64,000 bases of DNA. It comes from Histoplasma ohiense. Its lineage: Eukaryota > Ascomycota > Eurotiomycetes > Onygenales > Ajellomycetaceae. This document shows positions 11,066 through 23,732 of this stretch, one piece after another (position 1 is the first letter of the stretch; the number at the start of each line of letters is the position of its first letter). The notes below the pieces were generated by a model. It made no database searches, had not been told where the DNA came from, and worked only from the letters and a program-made list of their open reading frames with translations. Position numbers and translations under genes: made by a program. Where the stretch lies: the NCBI GenBank assembly GCA_017607445.1, contig JAEVHH010000004.1:5952001-6016000 (forward strand). Reading direction: 5' to 3'.

Positions 11066-11953
11066 TTACTCCCCAGGCAATCTAACATCAGTCCACCCTC
11101 TATTCCCACTCTTTCCATCCCGCCTCACCAACTTCCAAGTTTCAGGATCCAACCACCCGATCCGTGCGCGGTCTCCAAAGCCCCCAACCCAGAATGCCTC
11201 TTCCACAACCAACTTCGCCCAATAACCGCTGTGCACAGCATTGTCGTGATCAGGCAGCCAGAACTTAGCATCGGGGTGAGCATCCAGAAAGCACCTCTCA
11301 ACCGCGACGCGGGTGGCATCCGACAAATGCTCCAATGGAACAAGGGAGCCCAGGAGGGACAAGCGAGGCAACTCAGCCCCGCCCACAACGCCATCGCGCC
11401 CAACACCAAAGACACCAGTTCTCCCATCAGCCTGCCGATGCCACCAGTCAACGGACAGTGAGATATTGGAGCCAGCCTTCGTGTTGCGGAATGTGGTGCC
11501 GATATTCAGTGCGAGGATCAGCGGGTTTCCCGGCCCGAGGAGGGTTTCCAGTTCGCTCGATGGCTCGTTTGCGCAATCCGCGATGTAATCCGGGAGGCCT
11601 ATGGGGACTCCCGATAGCGAAGACCTGTGCACGGACAAGCTAGGGGGGTAAACGGTTGATAGGACGCCAGTAGTTGAAAGGGCAAGAAGACGACGCGCGA
11701 GGAGGTGGGTGGTGTCCCAGCTCGGGAAGGTATATTCCGGCTTGTTGATAGGATCATCCTCGTTGCCGAGGCTGGCAGTATGTGAGCGTCCTGTGGCTAC
11801 TTCTTGAAGATTGGGGGGTTCTGCTTTCTCGTTTGGAGTAATTGGGAATTGGGATGCTCTACCAATAGCGTCGAACCCGGTCGATGGGGGAAGCGTTGCG
11901 GCGAGAGAAAAAAGGAGGAGCTTCATGAACGCGAGGATATTCAGCGACCACAT
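11066..11953 (-). CDS. Secreted CREG-like PNPOx-fold protein
   Basis: A single-exon frame of 295 residues on the minus strand. It opens with a hydrophobic signal peptide (about residues 1-26, including MKLLLFSLAATLPPS); the Met at residue 10 is an alternative start that keeps the signal. The body has the pyridoxamine 5'-phosphate oxidase-like split-barrel pattern of the CREG family: LARRLLALSTTGVLSTV (about 84-100), GLPDYIADCANEP (about 118-130), then LALNIGTTFRNTKAGSNISLSV (about 147-168) and RLSLLGSLVPL later. CREG proteins are secreted or lysosomal glycoproteins that have mostly lost FMN catalysis. NIS at about 163-165 is a possible N-glycosylation site. Length fits fungal relatives of 280-310. 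It stands alone, with 2 kb of non-coding DNA on each side. Confidence 0.85.
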   Translation of the reverse strand: MWSLNILAFMKLLLFSLAATLPPSTGFDAIGRASQFPITPNEKAEPPNLQEVATGRSHTASLGNEDDPINKPEYTFPSWDTTHLLARRLLALSTTGVLSTVYPPSLSVHRSSLSGVPIGLPDYIADCANEPSSELETLLGPGNPLILALNIGTTFRNTKAGSNISLSVDWWHRQADGRTGVFGVGRDGVVGGAELPRLSLLGSLVPLEHLSDATRVAVERCFLDAHPDAKFWLPDHDNAVHSGYWAKLVVEEAFWVGGFGDRARIGWLDPETWKLVRRDGKSGNRGWTDVRLPGE

Positions 11954-12374
11954 GGTGTGTTCGTAGATCGTATCTCAAGAGCTGAGGGGGTGGCTTTTCT
12001 TTTAACAGCGGGGAAGTCACGCGGATTCAAATGCAGATTCCGAACTTTAACGCATTCAAGAAAAAGTTCAGCCCGCGTGGAGATATTTTCTCCGCGTTTA
12101 CAGGACCATGTAGTCAGCGCTATTTATCAACAGATGAGAGGGAAGTTGCTGGTCGAGGGCTCAATGATGCTGAATGTAGACCAGATGATCAGATAAGATT
12201 ACGGCGGCCTATGTATAGTGAATAAGATGGTTTGTTGTAGTTAGATTAGAGTTCGGAGGATTAATCATCCGTCTTGGCATTAGCAGCTCGGCATTTATCC
12301 CTCACACCATCATGAATTCCAATTCCACAACCAAACGAGCAAGGGTGTTTGGAATACAATCAAAGAAAAAGCAA

Positions 12375-12411
12375 GAAGAGAGAGAGAGAGAGAGAGAAAG
12401 AGAAAGAGAAG
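12375..12411. repeat. GA microsatellite
   Basis: A run of GA dinucleotides grading into GAAA units, visible by eye. Confidence 0.9.
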
Positions 12412-12497
12412 CCAGCTTATCCGTTTCTAATCCAGCAATGCACCACCCACTCCTGGCTCCCCTGTTCCCTGTAGCTCGGTATCGCTTCAGTTGATTG

Positions 12498-12517
12498 AAA
12501 AAAAAAAAAAAAAAAAA
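12498..12517. repeat. Poly-A tract (20 A)
   Basis: Uninterrupted run of 20 A. Confidence 0.9.
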
Positions 12518-13897
12518 GAATGCGTGGAGACCTTTATCTCCCAGTGATTGCACATTTCACGAGCTTCTCCCCCTTATCCACTATGTATATCCGCTCCCAA
12601 GCCCGGTATATATATATTCACGGCGGGGCGGGGCGGACTGACAGTTAAGCTGCTTGACCATCTCCTATACTATAGGTATTGGGGATTTACAAAAACGGCA
12701 ACGTAACCATTTTGTTAGATGGTTGCGCCCATAGTGATATATATATATATTGTGGTTGTTGATGTGGCTCGTATAGATAACATATATACACTGCAACCGC
12801 TCACAGTGCAATGTGGAAACCGCAGTCCTCGCCAACCTTAAGAATGATAGCAATACCGTGGCTAGTAGCTACTAGTATTACTGATCTATTTTATGTAACT
12901 ACACAGTAAGAGGTATATCGAGTTGCTATAAATAAGGTATCTGTGCTCATACTAGCTGAGTGCTTTTACATGTACAGTATATACTAGTATAGTTAGTATA
13001 CCTTCGACCACTGACGCGGCGTATAATGAGAAGAGGAAGAATAATAATAATACAAAATTAATTTCGAAGAAGAATTAAAAGCTGCAATACTATTTGAATT
13101 TGAGTCCAATAATTTTATTTGAAATAAATATAAATCCAAATAACCTTTTATCCCAACCAATTGATCATCAATAATATATAAGCATTCATTTTATATTTTT
13201 TTGAAACAATATAGAAAGTGGAGTTTTATCTCAAACCTCTTCTCCGTTTTAACCAACTAAATAAACCTGATAAAGTAAGCTAGATTCTAGATTCTAGAAT
13301 CTACGGAGTAGATTGCCATGTTTTAGCTAACTGAAAGTTGAACTTCATAAAAACCCAAAGCTGGATTTTTAAAAGTTCTAGAACCCTGGTTTAGAGTTAC
13401 TACTACTTCTGTTGATTCTCAGTAGTAGTATTAGTTATCACTGACATATACAATCTCTTTTCTCTGTTTCTTCCTTTCTGTTCAGACGTGGAGTTGAGGG
13501 GTAAATATATATATATATTTCTTCTTTACTTCAGTTGCACAGTACGCTTGCATCTCTGCATTTATGTCTGGAACTAGCATTACAGTCTGTAAGACTATCT
13601 AAGTGTTAGGCCACTGGGGCAAAAGAGCTCTCTCACACCAGCGCCATGCTGGTAGTAGAGGGGACGAACCAATCCAAACCCCCCAACACTAAGCGGGTCA
13701 ATTAGTAGTTTATATCACATGCCAGGTGGCCCAACCTTAGATTCCATTTTTGCACAACATTTGATTCCTCCCCCCCACAGAAGGAGAGTAAGTAGTTGAT
13801 TAACTAGTTAATTAAGTCAACAAAGATTAGTTAACCTATCACAATTAGACTTGATAACTACTATACAGAGTACAACATTGATTTCAAAGCGGAGGAG

Positions 13898-13935
13898 GTA
13901 TGTATGTATGTATGTATGTATGTATGTATGTATGT
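13898..13935. repeat. GTAT tetranucleotide microsatellite
   Basis: About nine perfect GTAT units, followed at 13,949-13,970 by AAAAG pentamers. Confidence 0.9.
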
Positions 13936-14252
13936 CCCTTTGGCATGGAAAAGAAAAGAAAAGAAAAGAACAGAGGAAATTCCTAGGACAAGGGTAGAAT
14001 GTAGGACAGAGACGTAAGGTGAATAAATCAATGTGTAACGATATATGCCTCACTCGAAATTCCCTACCAACCGAATCAAAGGGAGGAGAACGGCTCAACG
14101 TCTCCTGAATGTAATTCAGAACGTAAATTTATATTTACATTTATATTTATATAACAAAAATAAATAGATAATGAACAATGGTATGCATTTACTAAGATAA
14201 AATAAGATAAAGATGCAACAACTACAAATCACAAGTACGACCACCCCTCCCA

Positions 14253-14282
14253 ACACACACACACATCACACACCCACACACA
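14253..14282. repeat. CA-rich microsatellite
   Basis: Imperfect CA run close to the 3' end of the cyclin gene, probably within its 3' UTR. Confidence 0.8.
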
Positions 14283-14315
14283 ACTACAAAAGCCTCCATT
14301 CCTCATCGCGCAAAC

Positions 14316-16936
14316 TCAGTCCACAATCTCCCCGCCCTCCCCGCCCGCGACTCCGACTCCGACAACGCCTGCACCAACCCCCCACAGATACTTTGCCGCC
14401 TCCTTCGCACAGCAGGGACGCTTGATACTACTGCTCCCAGCACTACCACCAGCACCACTATTACTATTACACGGTCGCGGCCGAGGCAGCGGCAGAGCAA
14501 ACTTCGCCGTACCACAGCCGGCATTCATGAACGAAGAGGGAGTGGAGAGCGGCGGTGACTGTGGCTGCGGCTGCGGCTGCAGTTGCACTTCCATCTGAAT
14601 CGGTTGTTGTGGTACTTGAGAGACGAGAAACGAGTCAGCAACCTGTGTATCTGGGGCGACAACGGTGTTGCCATCATCCTCGTTGCTTCGGAGGGTGTGG
14701 AGGGAGGAGGAAGGCGACGAAGAATAGAATGAGAGGAGTTCTTCGCGCACGGTGGTGTGTAGGGCGAAGTCGTTGGAGGGGGTGCGGGTACGTTTGCGGG
14801 AGGTTCGGGTGGTGATTGTGGTGGTTGATGGAGTGGAGGGTTTCGAGGGTGGTGCAGATGAATTTGCGGTTGCGGTGTTGTTGGTTGGGTGGGAGATTGC
14901 GAGAGAAGAGGAAAGGTGGAAAGAGCGGGGTAGGGCACCGGAGAGCTCGCAGAGGCCCTGAGCAGCTTCGTGGGCTAGGTCAATAGAAGACGTGTCCAGC
15001 GCGAAGCTGGAAAGTTGTTGGTCTCCCATATTATTTAGCTCCGCGCAGACGGAGGTAGAGAATGATTCTGGTGATGCGTAGAAATCTGGCCAGCTCCCCC
15101 CATCGATGGTGGGTACGTTCGTTACCGTGGTAAACGACGAGGTCTTCCGGTATTCCTTCGCCGCAGGAGCGGCGAGCGAATAATTCTGCATGTTCGCGCA
15201 TCGACGAGTCGCCCGCATAGCCAATCTTGGCTGCGCAGGCGCACAGGTCCCTGATGCGACGGATGAGATGGAGGAAGATCGTGACGAACGGGGTGAACGG
15301 GACGACGATGATGCAAGAGAGGGCACGTCAGAGATCATGGACTCTGGTGACGAAGTTGACGAAGCAGATCGGGCCAGGGAGGAGCGGCGGCCTAGGTTGG
15401 AATAGGTCTCGGTAGGGGCAGTCTTATTAAAAGTACAATTGGGGCGGGAGTCGAAGGCAGTACGTTGTGCGCAGATACTGCGCGCTTGGGACATGGCGGC
15501 ACAGATAGAGGGTTTCCGAGACAGAAATCCACCAACGCTCACAGCAGGAGTGTTGACGGTGTTTGTCTGTGGGGTCATCTGAGGAGTAGGGAGAGAAGGG
15601 AGCTGGGCATATGGGTTTGGCTCGAGTGTTGGGAAAACAGTTCTCGATCCCGGGGTTGTCTGGTCATGAGTTGGTAGTGGTGCTGCTGGGGATGGTGGTG
15701 GTACGTTGGACAATCCGTCCGGGATGGGCGTAGGAATTTGTGACGGTGTGACGCTGATGCCAGAAATGACATGATCAGTGACACCACGATACCGGTCGGA
15801 TTCCAGATCGACGCTGTCAAGTTCCGCAGTGAGCACAGGGATAATGTTCCGCCAGGTGAGGCCTTCGCCGTTTGGAGAACCACCCGCGCTGGGCGTGTAC
15901 TTGAGAACAATGTCCGTCCAACGCTGGAAGATGGTTTCCGAAATGTGAAGTTTCCAGCCCACAGCCTCGAGGAACGCCAGCTCATTTTGATTGATCTCAA
16001 GTGTATTCAAACCCGAAATTTTGCTCCACGCTCTGGCGGAGTAATTTCGATCCTGGAGATACTTAGAGGCCAAAATAAGTGCAGAAAGGAACATTCGCCT
16101 GCCACATTGCATAGCACGAGAGCACGGGTGGTTCCTGGGTTGCTCCATGGTGAAATCTTGTTTAGGTACATGAGGCTTAATCATGATAAGATAGTACAGG
16201 GCAACTTGAAGAGTCGAATAGCTGGTTCTTGACCGTCGAAGGGTTTCCTGGATGAAAGTGCGCAGTGGCAAAACCCCCCTTGAACCCAAGGGAGAATCAT
16301 TGCGGAGCGCTACCACTGATAACGGCCAGATAGTTTCGACGATCTGAGACGCAGAGTCTTCCAGAGCACGAAAACAAGTAGGAACAGAAAAGCAAGATCA
16401 GAAACGGAAAACAAAATAAACACGGCAGAATAGAATGGACGACGGGGATTTCAGCATCTTAACTTACCGACAAGATTGTCAACGAAATTGACTTTCCGAT
16501 CACACTGGCGGACCAGCGAGGGTGGGGCCCGCGAACAGGCAGATGACAATGAGGTGTTACTATTGGTACGTCGGGGATTCTGCCGCAATTCAGGAGCAAC
16601 CGCAGCGTCAGCGACTTTAGGGCCACAACCTCTTCCAGAACGGAAGCAGTGGAAGTTCGATTCACTTGACGAGCTCAACGTTCTAGCTCCTCCGGCCGGT
16701 TGCTGTGATGATGAGTCACCAGCTCCTAAGACCTCATTTTCCCAGATCACGTCGACAGAACTAACTGACGACGAGAGTGAATATTGGGAAGAGGAGTCGA
16801 GGGAGAAGACTGAGGACGAGGAAGACGACGCAGACGAGGCGATTGACGAAGTGCACGGGTGTGGGAGAGGTTGCAGGACACTCTTTGGAAGGCTCGGGTT
16901 GGCAAGGTTGAAACCCAAGATGTCCATTACAGGCAT
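14316..16936 (-). CDS. Pho85-type (Pcl) cyclin, large, two exons
   Basis: Exon 1 is 16468-16936 and exon 2 is 14316-16357, with GTAAGT..AAG borders, giving 836 residues. The splice restores the conserved run FVDNLVDSASQIVETIWPL across the junction. The cyclin fold spans about residues 145-310: RTSYSTLQVALYYLIMIKP, CGRRMFLSALILASKYLQD, RAWSKISGLNTLEINQNELAFLEAVGW in order. This order is typical of the Pcl1/2 class that binds the Pho85 kinase in G1. The N-terminal 130 residues are Ser-rich, and the C-terminal 500 are Ser/Thr/Pro-rich and disordered, with many SP/TP sites expected of a kinase partner and phospho-degron region. The end, KRPCCAKEAAKYLWG, looks conserved. The start could be the Met at residue 1 or 4 (MPVMDILG). 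It is longer than yeast Pcl1 (about 280), as is usual in filamentous fungi. Confidence 0.9.
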
Positions 16937-17815
16937 ATTTTCGAGGGAAGTATATCAAGAGCGGTCGCAAAATGCACCTGCTGATGAAATGAAGGAAAAC
17001 AGTAGGTTGGCATTAAAGGTTTTCCTTTGTTGCGGCGAGGGGATGGGGGAAGGGTAGTGGAGAGGGAGTGCAAAGCTTTTTAAATATCGTTCAACAATGT
17101 GCCTGGACGATGGAACGGGCGATTCGGTCAAAACGCCAGTGCGTTTATTGTCTGTTGTGCGGAAGAGGGGGAAATAAACCGTTTAGATAAAGGCCGTGTA
17201 AGATATGCAGTAGGATAGTCCCGTCTTGGTAATTGTTCGAGAGGAGACGGGGAGCCCTCTCTATACTATGGCAGAACCCAGGGTGAAAGCAGAGGTACTT
17301 CCTAAATTTGATGTAAGGGATGGGCTAAGGGATAAGCCGCAATTAGGTTTAGGTGAATCGGGATTCCAGGCAGGAAATAAACGAGAAAAAGGAAGGCAGT
17401 TTGGTGGACGATGTAAATTGCGCCGCAAGAAAAAAAAGGGAGGAGAGGGTAAGAGTATTATTGGTGTCAAGGGCGATATCCGATCACCAGCAGTAGACGG
17501 TTCCAAAGTTGTATGTATGTCGGTAGGCGATATGTAGAGGTAGGCATAAGGGAGTGGAAGGGAGGAGAGGCAAAAGGGAGAGCTGAGGTCTGGTAGGGAT
17601 GTTATAAGAGGGCAACAACAAGATTATATAACTGGATCTATATGCAGGTACCAAGCAGCGGAGAGCGCAGGTTGATATGTATACCGAGGCGGGTGGCGTG
17701 CACTCGGCTCATCATACAAGGGCAACGTGACTCTTCAGGGGCGGAGGCACTCGATCGACTCTAGACGCGGCCAGTCATAATCACAGCCATTATTGTCGTA
17801 GTTGTAGTAGTAGCA

Positions 17816-17821
17816 ACGCGT
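17816..17821. promoter_or_regulatory. Possible MCB box (ACGCGT) upstream of the cyclin
   Basis: ACGCGT lies about 880 bp upstream of the cyclin start codon. MBF-type control would suit a G1 cyclin, but a single 6-bp match is weak. Confidence 0.25.
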
Positions 17822-18436
17822 AGGAATGCAACTTTGGAATCTGCTGAGATGGCGATCGGATCGGAGGAATATGACAGAGCAGGGTACATCGTCACCCTGC
17901 AGCCAACACACAAACACGCGGGAAGGGGGTTGGAAGAAGAAGAAAAAACGAGGCTGGTGGTTGAAGCAGGCAACACCAGCTAAGGCTTGCGCTTATCCAG
18001 CAGACCTCTTCGTTCTAGCTAGGTAACAGGATGGTTTCTCTGGCACGTTAGGCACGCGCTGTTTCAAAGGGTCGTCAAGGGAAGTAAAAACCAACCCGAT
18101 CTCCCGACCGTGGTGGCCAGGCAGATCGAGTACACGGGGATGGTGTGAGCTGGGTATTAGAGACTCCGGATACGAAGGAAAGTTGAGGCGAGGCGAGGCG
18201 AGGCGGCGAGGAGGGAGGACAGGAGGACAGGAGGAGGAGAGAATAGGTCGGGGGAACTGCTGTGGAAGAAGACAACCCGATCAGTGAGACATGAGGAAGG
18301 CTTCCTGAAGAAGAGGAGAGGAGAGGACGAGAGGACGAGGAGAGGACAGGAGAGAGGGCGATGAGTAAGAGAAGGGGACAGCCGAGCGGAGGTTGAAGTC
18401 GGAAGTTGTGGTAAGGAAAGAGCTTTTTTGGCTTTT

Positions 18437-18471
18437 GGGGGGGTGGTTTGGGTTTGGGTTTGGGCTTGGGG
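18437..18471 (+). other. G-quadruplex-prone G-run
   Basis: At least four G-tracts of three or more, separated by TTT or CTT, run within 35 bp on the plus strand, which is the template strand for the cyclin transcript. This fits the G3+N1-7 pattern for an intramolecular quadruplex. Confidence 0.5.
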
Positions 18472-21400
18472 TGTGTATGACTGTGTTTCCAGAAGGTGGC
18501 AACAACAAACACTGTGGCGAGTGGGGATCCAACTCACCTAGAGTGCAATCAAATAGATATACAGAAAAGATCAAATCAGATGAAAAAAAAAATTAAAAAA
18601 AAGAACGAAATAAATGACAAATAAAAAATGGAAATATTAATAAATAGAAAAACGCAACAATGCGTAAGGGAGCGAAACTGATATACTGGGGTGGATGGCT
18701 GGCGAGGGTGAGTTTGTTCGTCGCTGTGGAGAGGGCCAGGCGGAGTTGGCGATGACTGATAGCACGGCACTGATTTTGTTAGTGGAGCTTCCAACGGCGA
18801 ATAACAGCCTGACGGTGACTACGATGATAGTTGATTCTCTGTTCTGTTCCTCTTTCCACCAAAACCCCCAACCCCCCAAGAATCAAATCATAAGCTAGCT
18901 AGGGGAGAGGAAAAAGGAGGGTGGGTAGGTTCAACGGAATGAATGCGGGAGAACTCTTTTTCTATCTTTCTTTCTTTCTTTCTTTAATATTTTCAATTCT
19001 TGTGCTCGATATATTAAATTTTTTTTTGTTGTCGTTTTCTCTCTTTTGGTGATGGGCTGGTGGAAGAGGAAAAGAAAAAGCCTCTGGAAAGGGAAAAGGG
19101 ACAGCGGCAAGAAGCGACCATGGGACGTAGGTAAATCCCAGGCAGCATCGGCCCTGGGGGGAGAATCAAAAATCATGGGAATGGAATGGAACGCGAACAG
19201 GGTTCGTGGGAAGTGTCGCTTTGCCGCCATCGCCGCCTCCGGGAACAGGCCAAGTTTCCGGGTTCAGGGCAGATATCCACCACCGTAGGCATCGGGGTGC
19301 AGGCAGCAGAGGGGGGCAAAGCAACAAAAGGGGGCTTGGGGCTCGGAGTTTCTTCGGAGAAATGTCCAGGATGGCTGGCTGGCTGGCTGGGGATGTGATG
19401 GAATGATTGATGGTAGCGGCTTGTTGCCTTTGCCTTTGCTTATGCGTTTGCTTACCTGAAAGAAACTGGAAGGACTTTCTTCTGTCTAAATAAAGAATTT
19501 CAAAGACGGCTGGTCCGTAGGGTCTGCAGACAGGCTGTTGCTGGTGAACTTATGTCTGCAACCATCGAAAGAGGAACGTACAAGTTGGAGAAGGAAAAAG
19601 GGAAAGGCAAGGGTAGAAAGAAGAGAGTGCAAGAGAGTGTGTTTGTGGTACGTATTAAAAGGCAATACAAAGCCTGTCGGCTCAAAGGGAAAATAAAAGG
19701 TGATTTATGCAATGGGTTAGGCAAGGAACAGTGGAAGCAAGTAAATAAGTATCATATCATTGGCAAGAGAACAAGAGGGGAGATTTTGCGGATGGAGGAA
19801 GAATTGGCCGGAGCCTGAAGCAACAACTATCCGGGCTTTTGTCTGTGTTTATACGATCGATCGATCGATCGATGGATGGATCGATGCAGAGGCAGGCTCT
19901 CTACAAGCAGCTGCGTGCGGCCAGGAGAAGCTCGATGACACGGTTCATCTTGATAGAGAAAAGAAGGGAGGAAGCAAGAGAACTCAGAACTCAACGTCTA
20001 CAATCGGCGGCGGGGAATCTTGCAACCCCATGCTGACCACCAGCAAATCAGTTTAGATCCCTGGATGGTTGAATACGATATTCCGTTCTCCTATTTCACT
20101 GCTTACGGATGTCGCTGTCGACGATGCTAGGGCTATTGTTCTTTTTAAAAATAAACGAAGAACAGATGTTTAATACAGAGTACGTTACTCATCTACTGTT
20201 TCGTGTCTTTCTCTAGTCGAAAATAAAAGAGAGGACATGAATGAAAATCTCATCATATACTTACTGCGTATATAGTTGTATACGTCGATGAAAAGCGCAC
20301 GGATTTGCCCATTCTGCGGATGCCTCGATGGTTCTCGTCACCCTTCAGGTTCCAACGCAGCGATCACCGCCATGACCACGAATCCCTCTTCCCAAGGGCC
20401 CCCACCTCAACATGCAACCGCCACCAGCCTCCCTTGGTCCTGGGTTTGATTGGTGTATTATCAATAATAGTGTCCCACAGCTAGGGAAACTAAGGACATG
20501 GTGACACCCTCACGCAGGCCGCTATCGATGCCTGCCAGCATATGCGTGTGGACTTTGCCAGAGGAAGGGTGGAGTTTCAACAACTCCTCGTGCGAGTCAA
20601 CGCTAGCATAATAGCATAATACATTTTAACGATGTTCGATGTCCGGAAGAACACGCGATGGTGATTTGAAACGGGGGGTTGTCCAATCTATACAGAGAAT
20701 ATCTTCCCCCCACCCCCCCAAAAAAATTCACTTCTCAAACCTCCAGTCCGTTGGAACCAGTATCCAGTCGTCGGGAGGTAATCGGAACCAGCCAACCATC
20801 ATGGCATCCATGGATCCGTCATCGTCGTCATCGGGCGACGAGCCAATGACTCAAAACAAGTGGCCGCCCCGCCTACAAGACACCAAAACAACAAAGGAAA
20901 GGAACCGCCATCCAGCGATCGGGGCTTGGGAAAGGGCACTCAAAACTGCAACCAGGCTCGTTTGGGGATTGGTGGGTTGGCTTTTGGCCACCACTGCCTG
21001 TTCTATTCCTTTTCCGTGTGTTTTTTTCTTTCAGGACTAGCTTCGATTGGGTGTGTGGAGCTTGGCAACAAGTCTGAGTTGATTACGGATGGTCGTTGGA
21101 GGAAGTCCAAGTCAGACCGTTCTCGAGTCAGCTGATGTTGCCTGCCTTGGCCGTACAGGGCTGTGTCGATCCATGAGCGCAGTCGCAGTCTGAAGAATGC
21201 TCTCGTATGATCCCAGATATTGTGATCGAATTGGATGATGATGTTTACTCTTGCTTGACTCATTTGTTTACTTCTGGAGTTGAAGAGAACGGAAAATGAG
21301 GGAGCAAAAGGGCTTGAAAACGAAAAAAAAAAAAAAAAAAAAAATCACCCTTTCTTCGAACAGAACCTCGATCACCCTCGTGTTTTCTCTCGGGCGTCTA

Positions 21401-22230
21401 AAAATAAGAAACTGACCTGCTGCGTACTAAACCCATCTGTGCGACTCTTGATTTCTAAATTCATCCCTGACTCGAGCATCACGAGCCTTGATTTGTAAAA
21501 ATACAAACACCAAGCAACAAGATCAGTCAGCCAGCCAGCCATCAGCACGAAATTATTCTGCGTAGTCCTCGTAAAATCTCAGCCCCGGACATGTTCACAA
21601 AGCTTTTCTTTTCAGCTTTCCCCAAGAAGAAGATCATATCGGTGACGGCATTCTTCCATGAGAATGAAACAGAATATTTGTTCTGGCCAGCTCGCCGTGT
21701 GAGAGGGAACTACGCGCAGGCACCAGCCTCTCTGAGATACTCACGTCTCCGTCCTCCAACTCGCGCCGTCCTGCTGAATAAATGGACAAATATAAGTAAG
21801 TAGTTACAGGGTACTCCGTGGGAAAACAGCAAATGTGTCTCCTTCTCCCCATTCTTCAAAAACAAACTGGTGGTGGCTCGGATCTTGCCAGAGGAAATTT
21901 TGCACCATGCAATGGATGGATGGATCGATGATTCAAACTTGGAGTCCATGATCAACTCTGCCAAGCTAGCCATCAAGGTACAATATCATTTGAGATCAAT
22001 ATCAGATACGAAGAATAGATACAGGGTTAGTGAGAGTTTGAGCAATCAAGCAAGGAACCTTCCTTTGGAAGAGGAAATGTGGCTAGTATGGTGCATTGTG
22101 CGATCGCTAGCTAACTATCTCCTCGTCTGGGGGCGAGGCACAATTAGCGTTCTTTAGTGTGTACCTTAGTGTATTAAATACACAAAAACTACTGGATTAT
22201 ATGAGAGATCGGCTATGTTGATGTGATATA

Positions 22231-22412
22231 CGGAGGTCGGTTTCAAAAGTTTCGTTCAGCCAAGCTACTATCTACGCCACGGATATACTAGTTGAAATAT
22301 CATAGATACCACTAATGAGAAGCAATTACCCCTCATTTTAAATAGCAGATAATCCCCCAGAGATTGATGAATCAAATTTATCTTCTCTTTTATTTCAATA
22401 TGGCTCTCAATA
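22231..22412 (+). mobile_element. Tc1/mariner-like element M1, 5' part
   Basis: Preceded by TA, it opens with the terminal repeat CGGAGGTCGGTTTCAAAAGT (22231-22250) and reaches the transposase start (ATGAATCAAATTTATCTTCT, about 22369). It is cut at a TA (22411-22412) by M2, and the rest of M1 resumes at 45975. The same 5' sequence appears inverted at about 45840-45972 in M2, which confirms the order. Confidence 0.85.
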
Positions 22413-22601
22413 CGGAGGTCGGTTTCAAAAGTTTCGTTCAAGCACTAAAAACGCCACAACTGCCACTAGGAATTTATACTAGGTTTTACATGTAAATTCC
22501 CTCTCATTATTTCTTCTGCTTTCATCTACCTTCTCAATATTCATTACCACCCTCAAGCTCAATTATCTTCTTAACATGCACTGGAATCTGTTCAATCCAT
22601 G

Positions 22602-23134
22602 TGTGACGGGTTAGCACCTGTTAGTAATTAACTTACACAACCAACTCCCCTCCTGCACCCGCTCATTCCTGGCTGTTGTGACCTCGCATAATCCTCGATG
22701 TTCTTCCACTCTGTGCTCCACACTCATATAGTTTCTAACAATTCTTCTGCATAGCTTTTAATGTTCTTCTGCTCTGTGCTCTGTGCTTGTATAGTCTCTA
22801 ACAATTCTTTCATATAGCTTCTAACATTCTCTCACTCCATGTTCCACACTTGTATAGTCTCTAACAATTCTTTCATGTAGCTCTCAATGATTCCTTCATC
22901 TCACACTCTGTGTTTGTGTAGTTTCTAATGATTCTTATATGTATCTTTTAATGTTCTTCTGCTCTGCACTTCACTGTGAAGTGGCTTCTGATATTCTTTC
23001 ACTCTGAATTTTTTTCTATAAGAATCTTTTTTATATAATCTTTTGTTCTGATTTCTTTTCTCTTTCTTTTCTTAATCAATTCATAATCTGTATTAGAATA
23101 GTGTTAGATTGTTAATTGAAGTATATCTATTACA
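22602..23134 (+). repeat. Retroelement B 5' LTR
   Basis: 533 bp, TG..CA ends, same length as the 3' copy. The TTAGCACCTGTTAGTAATTA motif near its start recurs in every B-family LTR in the window. Confidence 0.9.
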
Positions 23135-23732
23135 TTACAAATTGATTCTTCTGTGTTTAAAATCTGAGTGTTTTATTATTAATTCTTACACTTGAGTGTG
23201 TCATTATCAGTTCTTATATTTAAGTGTATTGTTTACAGATCTGAGTGTTTAGTTATTACAAGAGATCTCTTATGAATCTGAGTGCTCTTATTATTAGTTA
23301 TATAGACTGTTGTGTCTAAACATCTGAAACACAATTGACTGTGTTCTACAAGATCTGAGTGTCTATAAACTGTAATGCTGTGAATAGTATTCACAAAGAA
23401 GTTTGATTAAGCTTAGTGCTGCAACACTGCAAATAGTGTCTGTGAGAGAACTGAGTATCTACAAGTATTTCTTTTCTTTTACTATTATTATATATTCTTA
23501 GATATCAAAATGAACTACAAACAATTCTATGAACACTCATTACATCTGAATGCAGTGGACAATAACTTAGATCTATGAAGTATTCTTCAGCAGCAAATGC
23601 TACAGATGACTGAATTGCAACAACAATTTGCTGAAATAAACACTTTCACATTCATCATTTCTTCTACATTTGTGTTTCATAAAAAGCTTTCAAGAGAGAA
23701 GCTTTCAATTCTTAATAAATACAAGAGAGATC

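Larger units (their letters stand above)
11954..14315. other. 2.4-kb AT-rich intergenic region with microsatellites
   Basis: Lies between the CREG-like promoter and the 3' end of the cyclin gene. It is simple-sequence rich and strongly AT-rich at 12,850-13,480. No reading frame is convincing on either strand. Confidence 0.55.
16937..22230. other. 5.3-kb gene-poor region upstream of the cyclin
   Basis: Many short frames occur on both strands but all are low-complexity (Arg/Gly/Lys- or Ser/Pro-rich from purine tracts), and none has a motif or splice support. It probably holds a long promoter and leader for the cyclin gene, which reads away to the left. Simple repeats include GAGGC pentamers (18185-18211), a G-rich run (18437-18471), a GATC/GGAT run (19854-19886) and poly-A (21323-21344). 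Base composition turns AT-rich at about 22,160. Confidence 0.5.

Noticed and set aside
10964..11643. Plus-strand frames opposite the CREG-like gene
   Set aside because: They are shadows of the conserved minus-strand gene and show no family features.
18447..18469. Telomere-like GGTTTG run
   Set aside because: The usual fungal telomere unit is TTAGGG; only three imperfect copies occur within a purine-rich tract.
18075..18596. Several overlapping Ser/Pro- and Arg/Gly-rich frames
   Set aside because: They follow directly from purine/pyrimidine tracts and appear in all frames.
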